From Phytopseudomonas seleniipraecipitans (GTDB lineage: Bacteria > Pseudomonadota > Gammaproteobacteria > Pseudomonadales > Pseudomonadaceae), in assembly GCF_900102335.1 (NCBI RefSeq), contig NZ_FNBM01000001.1, positions 558,001 to 622,000 on the forward strand: a DNA stretch of 64,000 nucleotides, given 5' to 3'. Positions within the stretch are counted from its first letter, which is position 1. The number at the start of each line of letters is the position of its first letter. Position numbers and translations under genes: made by a program. A model generated the notes under the pieces. The model did no database searches. It had not been told where the DNA came from and saw nothing but the letters and a program-made list of their open reading frames with translations. Below are positions 43,770-52,283 of this stretch, piece by piece.

Positions 43770-45755
43770 GTGCGTGATTCCCTGCTGGCGTTCATTGCGC
43801 CGAGCTCGCAAGCCATCCAGTTCGCGATCAAGACCCTGCTTGGCGGTGGTCTGGCGCTTTGGCTCGCCCTGCGATTGGGCCTGGAGCAGCCGCAGTGGGC
43901 GTTGATGACAGCCTTTATCGTCGCCCAACCGCTCTCCGGCATGGTGGTGCAGAAGGGCCTTGCGCGCCTGCTCGGCACCCTGGTCGGCACCTTCATGGCC
44001 GTGGTGATGATGGCCTTGTTCGCCCAGACGCCGCTGCTGTTTTTGCTGGCGTTCGCGCTTTGGCTGGGCTTGTGCACGGCAGCGTCGACCATGCTGCGCA
44101 GCTCGTGGTCCTACGCCTTCGTGCTGGCCGGCTATACCGTGGCGATCATTGGCTTGCCGGCCATCGGCAAGCCTCTGGTGATCTTCGACGAAGCCATCGC
44201 CCGCTCCACGGAAATCTGTCTGGGCATCATTTGCGCCACGCTCAGCAGCGCCTTGCTGTGGCCGCAACGGGTCGAGCGACAGCTGGCGCAGCAGGCCCGC
44301 GCGGCGCTGCAGACCGGGATCAAGGCGGCGCGCCAGGCGTTGACTGGCGAGGCCGAGGCACGCCAAGGGCTGCTGGAGACGCTGTCGCGTATCGTCGCCG
44401 TCGACGCCCAGCGCGAGCACGCCTGGTTCGAAGGCGAGCGCGGTCGCCAGCGAGCGGTGGCGCTGCGCGTCCTCAGCCGCGACCTGCTCGGCGTACTGCG
44501 GCTGGCCCGTGGTGTGGCGCGCCAATGGCGGCAGTTGAGCGGCAGCGAAGCCGAGGCCGTCGCGCCCTGGTTGCAGGAAGTGGATGAGCATCTGCAAGAG
44601 TGGCAGGGCGACCTGCCGGCGTTGGTCGAGCGCCTGCGCCAGGCGGCCCAGGACGAGGAGTTGAACAGCGGCCAGCAGCTGTGCCTTGAGCGCATGGCCG
44701 TTCTGCTGCTGCGCATCGAAGATGCTGGCCGGGCGCTGCTGGCGGTCGAGGAGGGCCGCGCACCGGTCGACGCGCCACGGGCGCTGTCCTGGCACTACGA
44801 CTGGCAGAGCGCGCTGGTCTACGGTTCGCGCAGCGCCCTGGCGTTCCTGACCCTGGCCACATTCTGGCTGGCCACCGCGTGGACGCACGCCATCGGCGCC
44901 ATGCTGCTGGCCTGCGTGGTCTGCAGCCTGTTCGCCCGGCTCGAGGCAGCGCCGCAGATCGGCATGATGTTTCTGCGCGGCATCCTCTACGCGCTGCCGG
45001 TGGCGTTCTTCGTCGGGCAGATACTGATGCCGCAGATCGATGGTTTCGTGATGCTCTGCCTGGTACTCGGCGTGCCGCTGTTCTTCGGTGTACTGGGCAT
45101 GGCCAAACCGCCGCTGGCCGCTACCTCGACTGCCTTCTGCCTGCACTTTATCGTGCTGTGCCTGCCGGCGCCGGGCGTTGGCTACAACGTCGAGTTCTTT
45201 CTCAACGAAGCGCCAGGCATGCTCATGGGTGTCGGCATCGCCGTATTGGCGTTCCGTCTGGTGGTGCTGCGCAACCCGGTGTGGCATGGCCGCCGCCTGA
45301 TGCATGCCACGCTGGTCGACCTCGGCCGCCTGACCCGGCGGGAGCTGGGCCGCGCGGAAAACTGGTTCGGTGGGCGCATGGCCGACCGCCTGCTGCAGCT
45401 TGCCCGGCACTATCCGGCGCGCCCGGACCAAGCGCGCAGCCGCTGGGACGACGGCGTGGCGGGTCTTGACCTCGGCGATGAGCTGCTGCACTTGCGCGCC
45501 TGCCTGGCCAATGCCGACCCTGAACTTGATCGTTCGCAGCGGCGTTTTCTGCGGCGCCTGGATGATGCACTGGAACGCGGCCCGGCGCCGGGTCGCGAAG
45601 GTGATCTGGATGGGCCGGTAACGGATTTGCAGGCGGCCTTGCGCGCCTGTGCGCCAAGTGTCGACAAGCGCCTGGCCGAGGCCGCGCTGCTGCAATTGCA
45701 AACCGGCTGGCGCCAGTGGTGCCAACTCAGAGGAGAAACCCATGGGCTTGCATGA
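43770..45755 (+). CDS. FUSC-family inner membrane efflux protein (AaeB/YccS-like)
   Basis: A 661-residue membrane protein with the duplicated fusaric-acid-resistance layout: a first block of about six helices (residues 20-165, starting AIQFAIKTLLGGGLALWLAL), a soluble helical section (170-345), a second helix block (350-500), and a C-terminal cytosolic tail. It starts at GTG 43770. Together with DUF1656 and HlyD-type partners downstream it forms an AaeXAB-like tripartite pump, probably for aromatic acids or fusaric-acid-like compounds; an outer membrane channel must come from elsewhere. The DUF1656 gene begins inside its last codons. A large minus-strand open frame opposite it is a shadow. 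Confidence 0.9.
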   Translation: MRDSLLAFIAPSSQAIQFAIKTLLGGGLALWLALRLGLEQPQWALMTAFIVAQPLSGMVVQKGLARLLGTLVGTFMAVVMMALFAQTPLLFLLAFALWLGLCTAASTMLRSSWSYAFVLAGYTVAIIGLPAIGKPLVIFDEAIARSTEICLGIICATLSSALLWPQRVERQLAQQARAALQTGIKAARQALTGEAEARQGLLETLSRIVAVDAQREHAWFEGERGRQRAVALRVLSRDLLGVLRLARGVARQWRQLSGSEAEAVAPWLQEVDEHLQEWQGDLPALVERLRQAAQDEELNSGQQLCLERMAVLLLRIEDAGRALLAVEEGRAPVDAPRALSWHYDWQSALVYGSRSALAFLTLATFWLATAWTHAIGAMLLACVVCSLFARLEAAPQIGMMFLRGILYALPVAFFVGQILMPQIDGFVMLCLVLGVPLFFGVLGMAKPPLAATSTAFCLHFIVLCLPAPGVGYNVEFFLNEAPGMLMGVGIAVLAFRLVVLRNPVWHGRRLMHATLVDLGRLTRRELGRAENWFGGRMADRLLQLARHYPARPDQARSRWDDGVAGLDLGDELLHLRACLANADPELDRSQRRFLRRLDDALERGPAPGREGDLDGPVTDLQAALRACAPSVDKRLAEAALLQLQTGWRQWCQLRGETHGLA

Positions 45756-45945
45756 GTGGTCGCTGGGCGGCGTATTGCTGAGCCCGATGGCGGCCTACGC
45801 GGTATTGGCGCTGCTGCTCACCGGCGTTATACGCCTGGGGCTGCAGCGCGTGGGATTGGCGCAGTGGATCTGGCACGAAGCCCTGTTCGATTGCGCCCTG
45901 TTTGTCTGTGTTCTGGCGGTCATAATTGCCGTGCTGGCACGTTGA
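45742..45945 (+). CDS. DUF1656 small membrane protein (AaeX-like)
   Basis: A 67-residue protein with two transmembrane helices, starting MGLHEWSLGGVLLSPMAAYA. The HEWSxGGVxLSP opening is typical of DUF1656/AaeX. It accompanies FUSC and HlyD genes in almost all such efflux operons, with an unproven accessory role. GAGGAG precedes the ATG, which lies 14 nt inside the FUSC gene; 11 nt separate it from the HlyD gene. Confidence 0.9.
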   Translation: MGLHEWSLGGVLLSPMAAYAVLALLLTGVIRLGLQRVGLAQWIWHEALFDCALFVCVLAVIIAVLAR

Positions 45946-45956
45946 GGAGAGAAAGC

Positions 45957-46808
45957 ATGCGTTCGACGATTCGCGTCGGCATCACCCTGGCCATGGTCCT
46001 GGCGGCGATTTTCGCTGGCTCCTGGATCTGGCAGCACTACATGTATTCGCCGTGGACCCGCGATGCGCGGGTGCGTGCCGACGTGGTGACCATCGCCCCC
46101 GACGTATCGGGGTGGGTGGTCGAGCTTACGGTGCGCGACAACCAGCAGGTAAAGGCCGGCGATCTGTTGATGACCATCGACCGTGATCGCTACCAGGCCG
46201 CGGTGGAAAAGGCCCAGGCCGTGGTAGACATCCGCAAGCAGCAGCTCAGCTTGCGCGAGCACGAAGCTTCCCGGCGCGCGCGCCTTGGCTCCCAGGCAAT
46301 CAGCGCCGAGCTGCGCGAGAACGCGCAGATTAATGCCGAGATGGCGCGCAGCGAATTTCGCGAAGCTCAGGCCGATCTGCGTATCGCTCAGCTCAACCTG
46401 GCGCGCAGTGAAGTGCGGGCGCCACGTGACGGGCAGATCACCAATTTGGTGCTGGCCCAGGGCAATTATGTGACGGCAGGGCAGGCGGTGATGGCGTTGG
46501 TCGACACCGGCTCGTTCTACGTGCAGGCGTACTTCGAGGAAACCAAGTTGCCACGCATCCAGGTCGGTGCGCCCGTCGAGGTATGGTTGATGGGCGGCGA
46601 GCAGGAAATTCGCGGCGAAGTGCAAAGCATCAGCCGCGGCATCACCGACCGCAACGCCAGCCCGGACGGCCAGTTGTTGGCCAATGTCGAACCGACCTTC
46701 AACTGGGTGCGACTCGCGCAACGCATTCCGGTGCGCATCAAGCTCGATGCCATGCCCGAGAACGTTCAACTGAGCGCCGGTATGACCGCCAGCGTGCGGG
46801 TGGAATAA
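45957..46808 (+). CDS. HlyD-family periplasmic adaptor (AaeA/EmrA-like)
   Basis: A 283-residue membrane fusion protein. One N-terminal membrane anchor (about 7-27) is followed by the lipoyl half-motif RADVVTIAPDVSGWVVELTV, a helical hairpin (about 75-150), the second lipoyl half VRAPRDGQITNLVL, and a beta-barrel domain. It links the FUSC transporter to an outer membrane channel. The ATG follows GAGGAGAG. It is the last gene of the efflux operon; a palindromic repeat begins 19 bp after the stop. Confidence 0.93.
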   Translation: MRSTIRVGITLAMVLAAIFAGSWIWQHYMYSPWTRDARVRADVVTIAPDVSGWVVELTVRDNQQVKAGDLLMTIDRDRYQAAVEKAQAVVDIRKQQLSLREHEASRRARLGSQAISAELRENAQINAEMARSEFREAQADLRIAQLNLARSEVRAPRDGQITNLVLAQGNYVTAGQAVMALVDTGSFYVQAYFEETKLPRIQVGAPVEVWLMGGEQEIRGEVQSISRGITDRNASPDGQLLANVEPTFNWVRLAQRIPVRIKLDAMPENVQLSAGMTASVRVE

Positions 46809-46826
46809 ACCCGCAAATTTCTCTTT

Positions 46827-46898
46827 CGTAGGCTGGGTCGAGCGCAGCGACGCCCGGGAAATTGCCCTGGGTATCGCTGCGCTCAACACCAGGCTACG
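46827..46898. repeat. Imperfect palindromic intergenic repeat (CGTAGGCTGG family)
   Basis: CGTAGGCTGGGTCGAGCGCA and its inverted partner ending CCAGGCTACG enclose a short loop. The same element occurs in three tandem positions between 57278 and 57740. A half REP (CCACGACCCCGCGGCGAATG) follows at 46947-46966. The rest of 46899-47059 shows nothing else. Confidence 0.75.
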
Positions 46899-47059
46899 GG
46901 TGGATGATTTTCGGCGTGCGGATGGCATCACTCTCGGTAGGCGCCACGACCCCGCGGCGAATGGAACAGGCAACACCGATATCGAGTTGTGCCCACGATT
47001 CGCCCGGGGCCGGGGCTGCTACAAAGGTAGCGTCTGGCGATCCGGTATGTGCTCGCGGA

Positions 47060-48295
47060 TCAACCGCGCTGCACACTCGCCGGGGTTCTGCGCATCAGCA
47101 CTTCGCCGTTGCGGAGCGACACCAGGGCATAACCCTGGGTGCGGATCATCTCGTAGTCGTCGGGCGCCGAGAGGATCAGCAGATTCGCCGGGCGGCCCAC
47201 TTCCAGGCCGTAGCGCTCGCCCAGGTGCAGGGTGCGAGCGCTGTTGTCGGTAATCAGGTCTAGGCTGCGCTGCAGGTCGCTGTAGCCGAGCATATGGCAG
47301 ATGTGCAGGCCCGCTTCGAGAATGCGCAGGATGTTGCCGTTGCCCAGCGGGTACCACGGGTCGACGATCGAGTCCTGGCCGAAGCAGATGTTCATGCCGG
47401 CGCGGTCGATCTCCGCGACACGGGTCAGGCCGCGGCGCTTCGGGTAGCTGTCGAAGCGGCCCTGCAGGTGGATGCTCTCGGTCGGGCAGGAGACGAAGTT
47501 GATCTTCGACATCTTCAGCAAACGAAACAGCTTCGAGCAGTAAGCATTGTCGTAGGAGCCCATGGCCACGGTGTGGCTGGCAGTGACGCGTTCGCCCATG
47601 CCGCGCACGCGGGCCTCTTCAGCCAGCACTTCGAGAAAACGCGACTGCGGGTCATCGGTTTCGTCGCAGTGCACATCCACCAGGCAGCCCGTGCGTTCGG
47701 CCAGGTCCATCAGAAACTTGATCGAGCTGACGCCCTGGTCGCGGGTGTTCTCGAAGTGCGGAATACCGCCAACCACATCCGCGCCCAGCGCCACCGCCTG
47801 CTCCATCAGCGCGCGACCATTGGCATAGGATTCGATGCCTTCCTGCGGGAACGCGACGATCTGCAGGTCGATCAGGTGGCGGGTTTCCTCGCGCACCTCG
47901 ACCATCGCCTTCAACGCCGCCAGGCTCGGGTCGGTGACGTCGACGTGGGTGCGCACGTGCTGGATGCCATGATCGACCAACATGTCGATGGTCTTTCTGG
48001 CGCGGGTCTTGGTGTCTTCGTGAGTAACCAGCGCCTTGCGCTCGGCCCAGCGCTCGATGCCTTCGAACAGCGTGCCGCTCATGTTCCAGGCCGGCTCGCC
48101 AGCAGTCAGGGTAGCGTCGAGGTGAATGTGCGGCTCGACGAAGGGCGGCACCACCAGATTGCTGGCGGCGTCGAGGTCGCCTTCTGGCGCGATGACGGCA
48201 GCCGGCTGCGCGCTGATGGCGGCAATCCGTGAGCCGTCCAGGGCGATATGGAATAGGCCTTCGCGGCCACGCAGGCGGGCGTTGACGATGTTCAT
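47060..48295 (-). CDS. codA: Cytosine deaminase (CodA-type amidohydrolase)
   Basis: This enzyme deaminates cytosine to uracil in pyrimidine salvage. The 411-residue protein aligns by eye along its whole length with E. coli CodA. Metal ligands are in PHIHLD and LVDVHCDE, the general acid/base Glu is in HCDE, a His is in TASHT, and the metal Asp is D308 in FGQDS. One difference stands out: the residue after that Asp, which is Asp314 in E. coli (FGHDD), is Ser here (S309). SCPTES also replaces the E. coli NPLVN before IHLQGRFD. Those positions line the base pocket, so a related substrate is possible. Its ATG overlaps the stop of the PucR-type gene by 4 nt, completing a codB-regulator-codA operon. 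Confidence 0.92.
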   Translation of the reverse strand: MNIVNARLRGREGLFHIALDGSRIAAISAQPAAVIAPEGDLDAASNLVVPPFVEPHIHLDATLTAGEPAWNMSGTLFEGIERWAERKALVTHEDTKTRARKTIDMLVDHGIQHVRTHVDVTDPSLAALKAMVEVREETRHLIDLQIVAFPQEGIESYANGRALMEQAVALGADVVGGIPHFENTRDQGVSSIKFLMDLAERTGCLVDVHCDETDDPQSRFLEVLAEEARVRGMGERVTASHTVAMGSYDNAYCSKLFRLLKMSKINFVSCPTESIHLQGRFDSYPKRRGLTRVAEIDRAGMNICFGQDSIVDPWYPLGNGNILRILEAGLHICHMLGYSDLQRSLDLITDNSARTLHLGERYGLEVGRPANLLILSAPDDYEMIRTQGYALVSLRNGEVLMRRTPASVQRG

Positions 48296-49533
48296 GGGGT
48301 ACTCCTTGGCAGGCTATGAGACGACAGACGGCGAATCAGCAACGCAATGCTGATATTCAACCGGTCGTGTGGATCATCGAACGAGCAGCCGGTCAGCGCT
48401 TCGATACGTTGTACACGGTAGCTCAGGGTGTTGCGGTGCACGCCCAGGCGTTGTGCGGCCAAGGCCAGGTTGGCGTTCTCGTGAAACCAGGCTTCCAGGG
48501 TTGGCATAAGCACCGGCTCATGCCGCGAATCATCGCCGATCAGCGGGCCCAGCGTGCGTTCCACGAAGCGTTCGAGCAGGCTGCGGTCGCGAATGGCGCC
48601 GAGCAGTTCGATCACCCCCAGCTCATTGAAACTGCACAGCCCCAGGCGCTCGGGAAAGGCCTGGGCGGCGACCAGTGCCTGGCGGGCCTGACCTAAAGCA
48701 CGGGCAAATTGTTCGGGCTCATGGCTGCCGCTGCTGAGGCCGAGCACCAAGCGCTGCGGCTGCAGGCGCGGGTCCAGTTCGGCGAGCAGATCCAGCAGCA
48801 GGCGCCGGTTGCGTTGTTCGTCCTGGCTGCTGGTGCAGGGCAGCAGGGCGATCCAGTGCTCGCCCTGGCTGATCAGCGGCAGCGCTTCACCCAGTTGCTG
48901 CAGGCACTGCTCCAGGCGCTGTTGCAGACACTGGCGGTTGTCGCGCAACAGGCGTTCGCCATTGTCGGCCGCTTCGCCATCGAACAGCTGTTCACTGTTC
49001 TGCAGACGCAGCAGGGCGACCTGACGGGGCACACCGAGCGGCAGGTCGAGGCTGGCGGCGCGCTGCAGCAGCACGTCGAGCGACTGGTAATCGCCTTCCA
49101 GCAATTGCTCCAGCACATGCTGGCGCGAACTGCCCAGCATCTGCTGCTGCACCAGCGCGGTTCCGATCGCCTGGGTGACCACCACCATCTTCAGCCCGTA
49201 GGGCTGCTCCAGCAGCGGCAAACCGAGGCGCTCGGCTTCGGCGATCACGCTGGCTGGAATCTGTTGGATGTATTCGGCGCCGGTGAGTATCACCAGGCCG
49301 GCGGTGGCGCGCTCGACTGCCTGGCGCACCAGGAGCAGCAGGTTGGCCTCATCACGCGGATGGTTGATGCCAGTGACGAAGACCAGCTCGCCGCCCATCA
49401 CCCAGTCGGCAATATCGGCGTTCTCGGCCACGTACGGCCAGCGCACCGGGTTGCCCAGCGCCGCCTGGCCGGCGCGCAGGCGCAGGTCATGCAGGCCGGG
49501 CAAGGCCAGAATATCGGTGACGCTCAGGCTCAT
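48292..49533 (-). CDS. PucR-family transcriptional regulator inside the cytosine operon
   Basis: A 413-residue regulator. The N-terminal PucR domain (about 10-125) starts VTDILALPGLHDLRLRAGQ. A middle GGDEF-like/variable section follows, and the C-terminal HTH_30 domain shows FHENANLALAAQRLGVHRN and TLSYRVQRIEALTG. PucR proteins sense purine or pyrimidine catabolites and usually activate their operons. The true start is the ATG at 49533, which overlaps the codB stop; the frame runs 40 codons further into codB without meaning. Its stop overlaps the codA start in the same ATGA manner. Being embedded between permease and deaminase, it probably controls this operon. Confidence 0.92.
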   Translation of the reverse strand: MSLSVTDILALPGLHDLRLRAGQAALGNPVRWPYVAENADIADWVMGGELVFVTGINHPRDEANLLLLVRQAVERATAGLVILTGAEYIQQIPASVIAEAERLGLPLLEQPYGLKMVVVTQAIGTALVQQQMLGSSRQHVLEQLLEGDYQSLDVLLQRAASLDLPLGVPRQVALLRLQNSEQLFDGEAADNGERLLRDNRQCLQQRLEQCLQQLGEALPLISQGEHWIALLPCTSSQDEQRNRRLLLDLLAELDPRLQPQRLVLGLSSGSHEPEQFARALGQARQALVAAQAFPERLGLCSFNELGVIELLGAIRDRSLLERFVERTLGPLIGDDSRHEPVLMPTLEAWFHENANLALAAQRLGVHRNTLSYRVQRIEALTGCSFDDPHDRLNISIALLIRRLSSHSLPRSTP

Positions 49534-50801
49534 GCGTCGGCGACCAAGCCGCGGGCGGCGAAGACTTTCTTCGCTTCGAACAGCGTTACGTAGACCAGCG
49601 CGGCGACGGCGATGCCCACCAGCGGTGCGACCCAAGGCGAAAAGTATGCGCACAGCGCACCGACGCCATAGGCGCCCAGGCCGACCCAGTTGAATGCCGG
49701 CAGCCGGGCGGTGGCGAGCAAGGGGTAGCGACCCTTATGGCCGTAGAAATAGTCCGCCATGATCACGCCGCCAATCGGCGGGATGATCGAACCGAGCAGA
49801 ATCAGGAAGGGAATCAGCATTTCGTACATGCCGCCGATGGCCAGCAGCGTGCCGATGCCGGCGCCCACCACGGTGACGGTCTTGCGGCGACCGGTGCGCA
49901 GCAGGTTGCAGCCGGCCGCGGCGAAGTTGTAGATGGTGTTGTCCTGGGTGGTCCACAGGTTGAGGAACAGCATCACCACCGCGGCGATGGACAGGCCTTG
50001 CAGCACCAGCACTTCGACGATGTCCGGTTGTTGGTAGACGATGGCGCCATAGGCACCGGCGACGATCATCAGGCCGTTGCCAAGGAAGAACCCGACCATG
50101 CTGGCCATCACCGCGATACGGCCGCTACGGGCGAAACGGGTCCAGTTGGTGGCCTGGGTGGCGCCGCTGACGAACGTGCCGAAGACCATGGTGATGGCGA
50201 CGCTCAAGGTCATGCTCTGGGTCGGCTCGATGGCCAGCAGCGCGCTGATGCCGCCCACGTCATCGGTGGCGATCCACAGCGAACAGACCAGCAGGGCCAG
50301 CATGGCCGGTACCGAGATGCGCGAGAGCATGTCCAGGCCCTTGTAGCCGATGAAGGCGGTGAGGCAGAAGCCGAAGCCGAACAGCACCATCAACGGCATG
50401 GTGAGGCTCTCGGGTAGGCCGAGGATCTTTACCAGCACGATGGCGACCGTCGCGGTGCCCCATGCGTACCAGCCGATCTGCGTGAAGCCCAGCAATACGT
50501 CGGAGAGCTTGCTGCCCGCTTCGCCAAAGCAGAAACGGCCCATCAGTACTGAATTCAGGCCGCTGCGACAGGCGATCAGGCCCAGTATCGCCGCGTAGGC
50601 ACCGAGCAGCAGGTTGCCGATGATCGCGGCCCAGATCAGCGTCTTGAAGTCGAAGGCCATGCCGATCTTGCCGCCGGCAAACATGGTGGCGGTGAAGAAG
50701 GTGAAGGAGAACAGCATGATCGAGGTGGAGAACAGCCCCTTGCGGGCGCCGGTCGGCACTTCGCTCAAGGGGTAGTCGCTGTCGGTGGTGGGGTGCGTCA
50801 T
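49530..50801 (-). CDS. codB: Cytosine permease
   Basis: An inner membrane nucleobase:cation symporter-1 protein of 423 residues with about 12 helices. It starts MTHPTTDSDYPLSEVPTGAR with the Pro-rich N-terminal stretch of CodB, followed by FTFFTATMFAGGKIGMAFD and GFTQIGWYAWGTA. It imports cytosine, or a close analogue, for the deaminase encoded two genes downstream. It is first in the operon codB-pucR-codA; the 4-nt overlaps make all three products coupled. A dyad at 50886-50902 in its upstream region is a candidate operator. Confidence 0.94.
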   Translation of the reverse strand: MTHPTTDSDYPLSEVPTGARKGLFSTSIMLFSFTFFTATMFAGGKIGMAFDFKTLIWAAIIGNLLLGAYAAILGLIACRSGLNSVLMGRFCFGEAGSKLSDVLLGFTQIGWYAWGTATVAIVLVKILGLPESLTMPLMVLFGFGFCLTAFIGYKGLDMLSRISVPAMLALLVCSLWIATDDVGGISALLAIEPTQSMTLSVAITMVFGTFVSGATQATNWTRFARSGRIAVMASMVGFFLGNGLMIVAGAYGAIVYQQPDIVEVLVLQGLSIAAVVMLFLNLWTTQDNTIYNFAAAGCNLLRTGRRKTVTVVGAGIGTLLAIGGMYEMLIPFLILLGSIIPPIGGVIMADYFYGHKGRYPLLATARLPAFNWVGLGAYGVGALCAYFSPWVAPLVGIAVAALVYVTLFEAKKVFAARGLVADA

Positions 50802-50885
50802 GGCCTAGCTCCACGGGGTGAGAGAAGGCTTGGCTATAGCAGGTGACGTGCCAACTGATCAGTTCGGCAGCTCGTACAGTGCGCG

Positions 50886-50902
50886 TTGTGCGAAGTGCAC
50901 AA
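50886..50902. promoter_or_regulatory. Dyad upstream of codB, candidate PucR-type operator
   Basis: TTGTGC-GAAGT-GCACAA is a perfect 6-5-6 inverted repeat 85 bp before the codB ATG. Assignment to the operon's regulator is by position only. Confidence 0.45.
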
Positions 50903-51046
50903 TGAAATGCGGATTTTTAGCGTACAGGCTGATTTTACTTGTTGGCTTTTAACAAGGTTGACCTGTCTTGGTGCGATGCCCGGCGGGCATGCACCAAGAG
51001 GTCACGACAGGCAGGGGAGCCTGTCCATCATCTGGCGAGCAGGTGC

Positions 51047-51553
51047 TCAGCGGGTGCCGAGGAAGTCGCGCTTGCCCAGCTCCACGCCATTGTGGCGCAG
51101 GATGGCGTAGGTGGTGGTCAGGTGGAAATACAGGTTCGGCAGCACGTGGTCGAGCAGGAAGGCCTGACCCTGGAAGTGAGTCTCCTTGTCACGGCGCTTG
51201 AGGGTCACGGTGCGATCTTCGCTGCCGTCGAGCTGGGCGGCGCTGATGCCTTGCACGAACTCCAGGGTCTTGGCGATGCGCGCCTGCAGCTCGGCGAAGC
51301 TGGTTTCGTCATCGGCATGGCTTGGCGCTTCGACGCCGGCCAGCAGGGCGGCGCCGGCTTTTGCGGTGTCGCAGGCGATCTGCACCTGGCGGGCGAGCGG
51401 GAACATGTCCGGGGCCAGGCGCGCGTTGAGGAACACGCTCTGCTCGATCTTGCGGGTTTCGGCGTTGGCGGCGGCGATGCCGAGGATGGTCGACAGGTTG
51501 TTCAGTTGGCGGGTGAAGACCGGGATGGAAATGGAATGCATGGACAGTGGCAT
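51047..51553 (-). CDS. DUF1993 family protein
   Basis: A 168-residue soluble, mostly helical protein of the DUF1993 family, starting MPLSMHSISIPVFTRQLNNL, with ARLAPDMFPLARQVQIACDT and LPNLYFHLTTTYAILRHNGV typical of it. The fold is related to the DinB four-helix bundles; the biochemical role is unknown. The start at 51553 has GGAG 7 nt upstream; the longer open frame runs into the palindromic repeat region and is not translated. Divergent from codB is not the case: both read leftwards, separated by 245 bp. Confidence 0.85.
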   Translation of the reverse strand: MPLSMHSISIPVFTRQLNNLSTILGIAAANAETRKIEQSVFLNARLAPDMFPLARQVQIACDTAKAGAALLAGVEAPSHADDETSFAELQARIAKTLEFVQGISAAQLDGSEDRTVTLKRRDKETHFQGQAFLLDHVLPNLYFHLTTTYAILRHNGVELGKRDFLGTR

Positions 51554-51590
51554 GGAAGGCTCCAGAAAAATGTACGTCGTATGAAATCGC

Positions 51591-51664
51591 AGGATGGGTC
51601 GGGCGGCGTAGGTGAAACCCATCGATCCGGTGATGGGTTTCACCTACGCGGCCCGACCCATCCT
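51591..51664. repeat. Near-perfect 33-bp inverted repeat (74-bp element)
   Basis: 51591-51623 and 51632-51664 are reverse complements with a single mismatch around the 8-nt loop GATCCGGT. It could form a very stable cruciform or RNA hairpin between the MaoC and DUF1993 genes. Part of it (CACCTACGCGGCCCGA) also occurs inside the element at 34445-34536, so the two families share modules. Confidence 0.88.
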
Positions 51665-51694
51665 ACGGACTATCTATGGCCTCAGTGGCCTTTT

Positions 51695-51769
51695 GTAGGG
51701 TGGACGACGCTTCATCCGTCCACCGTTTCGCACTTGTAATGCTGGACAAAAAAGCGTTGTCCACCCTAC
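51695..51769. repeat. Second copy of the GTAGGGTGGA palindromic element
   Basis: GTAGGGTGGACGACGC (51695-51710) is inverted at 51754-51769 with one mismatch, and the interior ATCCGTCCACCG matches the copy at 34445-34536. Confidence 0.8.
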
Positions 51770-51812
51770 GTCCAGCTAGAGATCGTGAACAGGTTCTAAG
51801 GCTGCAAAAAAA

Positions 51813-52283
51813 TCAGCCGATGCTGATGGGCGGCAGGGTCGCGAGCTCGACAGTAAAGGCTTTACGTGGCGCGATGATTTCAGCTTCGCCGTCGACCACC
51901 AGTTCTTCGTTCTGGTTGAACACGCGGGTGGCAATCAGTACGCGGAATTTCGGACGCTTCTCGAGAATCTCCAGACGCACGGTGAGGGTGTCGCCGAGCT
52001 TGACCGGCTTCTGGAACGTCATCTGCTGGCTGACGTAGATGGTGCCAGGGCCGGGCAGGGTGCAGGCGACAGCGGCGCTGATCAGCGCGCCACTGAACAT
52101 GCCGTGCGCGATGCGCTCCTTGAACATGGTGGTGGCTGCGTATTCGGCATCCAGGTGCACCGGGTTGTGGTCCCCGGAGACGGCGGCGAACAGCAGGATG
52201 TCGCGTTCTTCCACTGTCTTGCTGAAGGTGGCGGTCTGGCCGACTTCGAGTTCTTCGTAAGGGGTGTTGCTGCTTTGCGTCAT
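51813..52283 (-). CDS. MaoC-family (R)-specific enoyl-CoA hydratase (PhaJ4-like)
   Basis: A 156-residue single hot-dog-fold hydratase. The catalytic Asp and His lie in the hydratase-2 motif AVSGDHNPVHLDAEYAA, and HGMFSGALISAAVACTLPG follows. By eye it is very close to PhaJ4 of P. aeruginosa. That enzyme converts enoyl-CoA from beta-oxidation to (R)-3-hydroxyacyl-CoA and so can feed polyhydroxyalkanoate synthesis. It is encoded directly downstream of the hydrolase gene with a 4-nt ATGA overlap, and the pair faces away from fadD2. That is the neighbourhood I recall in P. aeruginosa (PA3299-PA3302). Confidence 0.92.
   Translation of the reverse strand: MTQSSNTPYEELEVGQTATFSKTVEERDILLFAAVSGDHNPVHLDAEYAATTMFKERIAHGMFSGALISAAVACTLPGPGTIYVSQQMTFQKPVKLGDTLTVRLEILEKRPKFRVLIATRVFNQNEELVVDGEAEIIAPRKAFTVELATLPPISIG

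Noticed and set aside
43740..45743. 667-codon minus-strand open frame opposite the FUSC gene
   Set aside because: Shadow frame of a membrane protein gene; Arg/Gln/His-rich and no plausible start.
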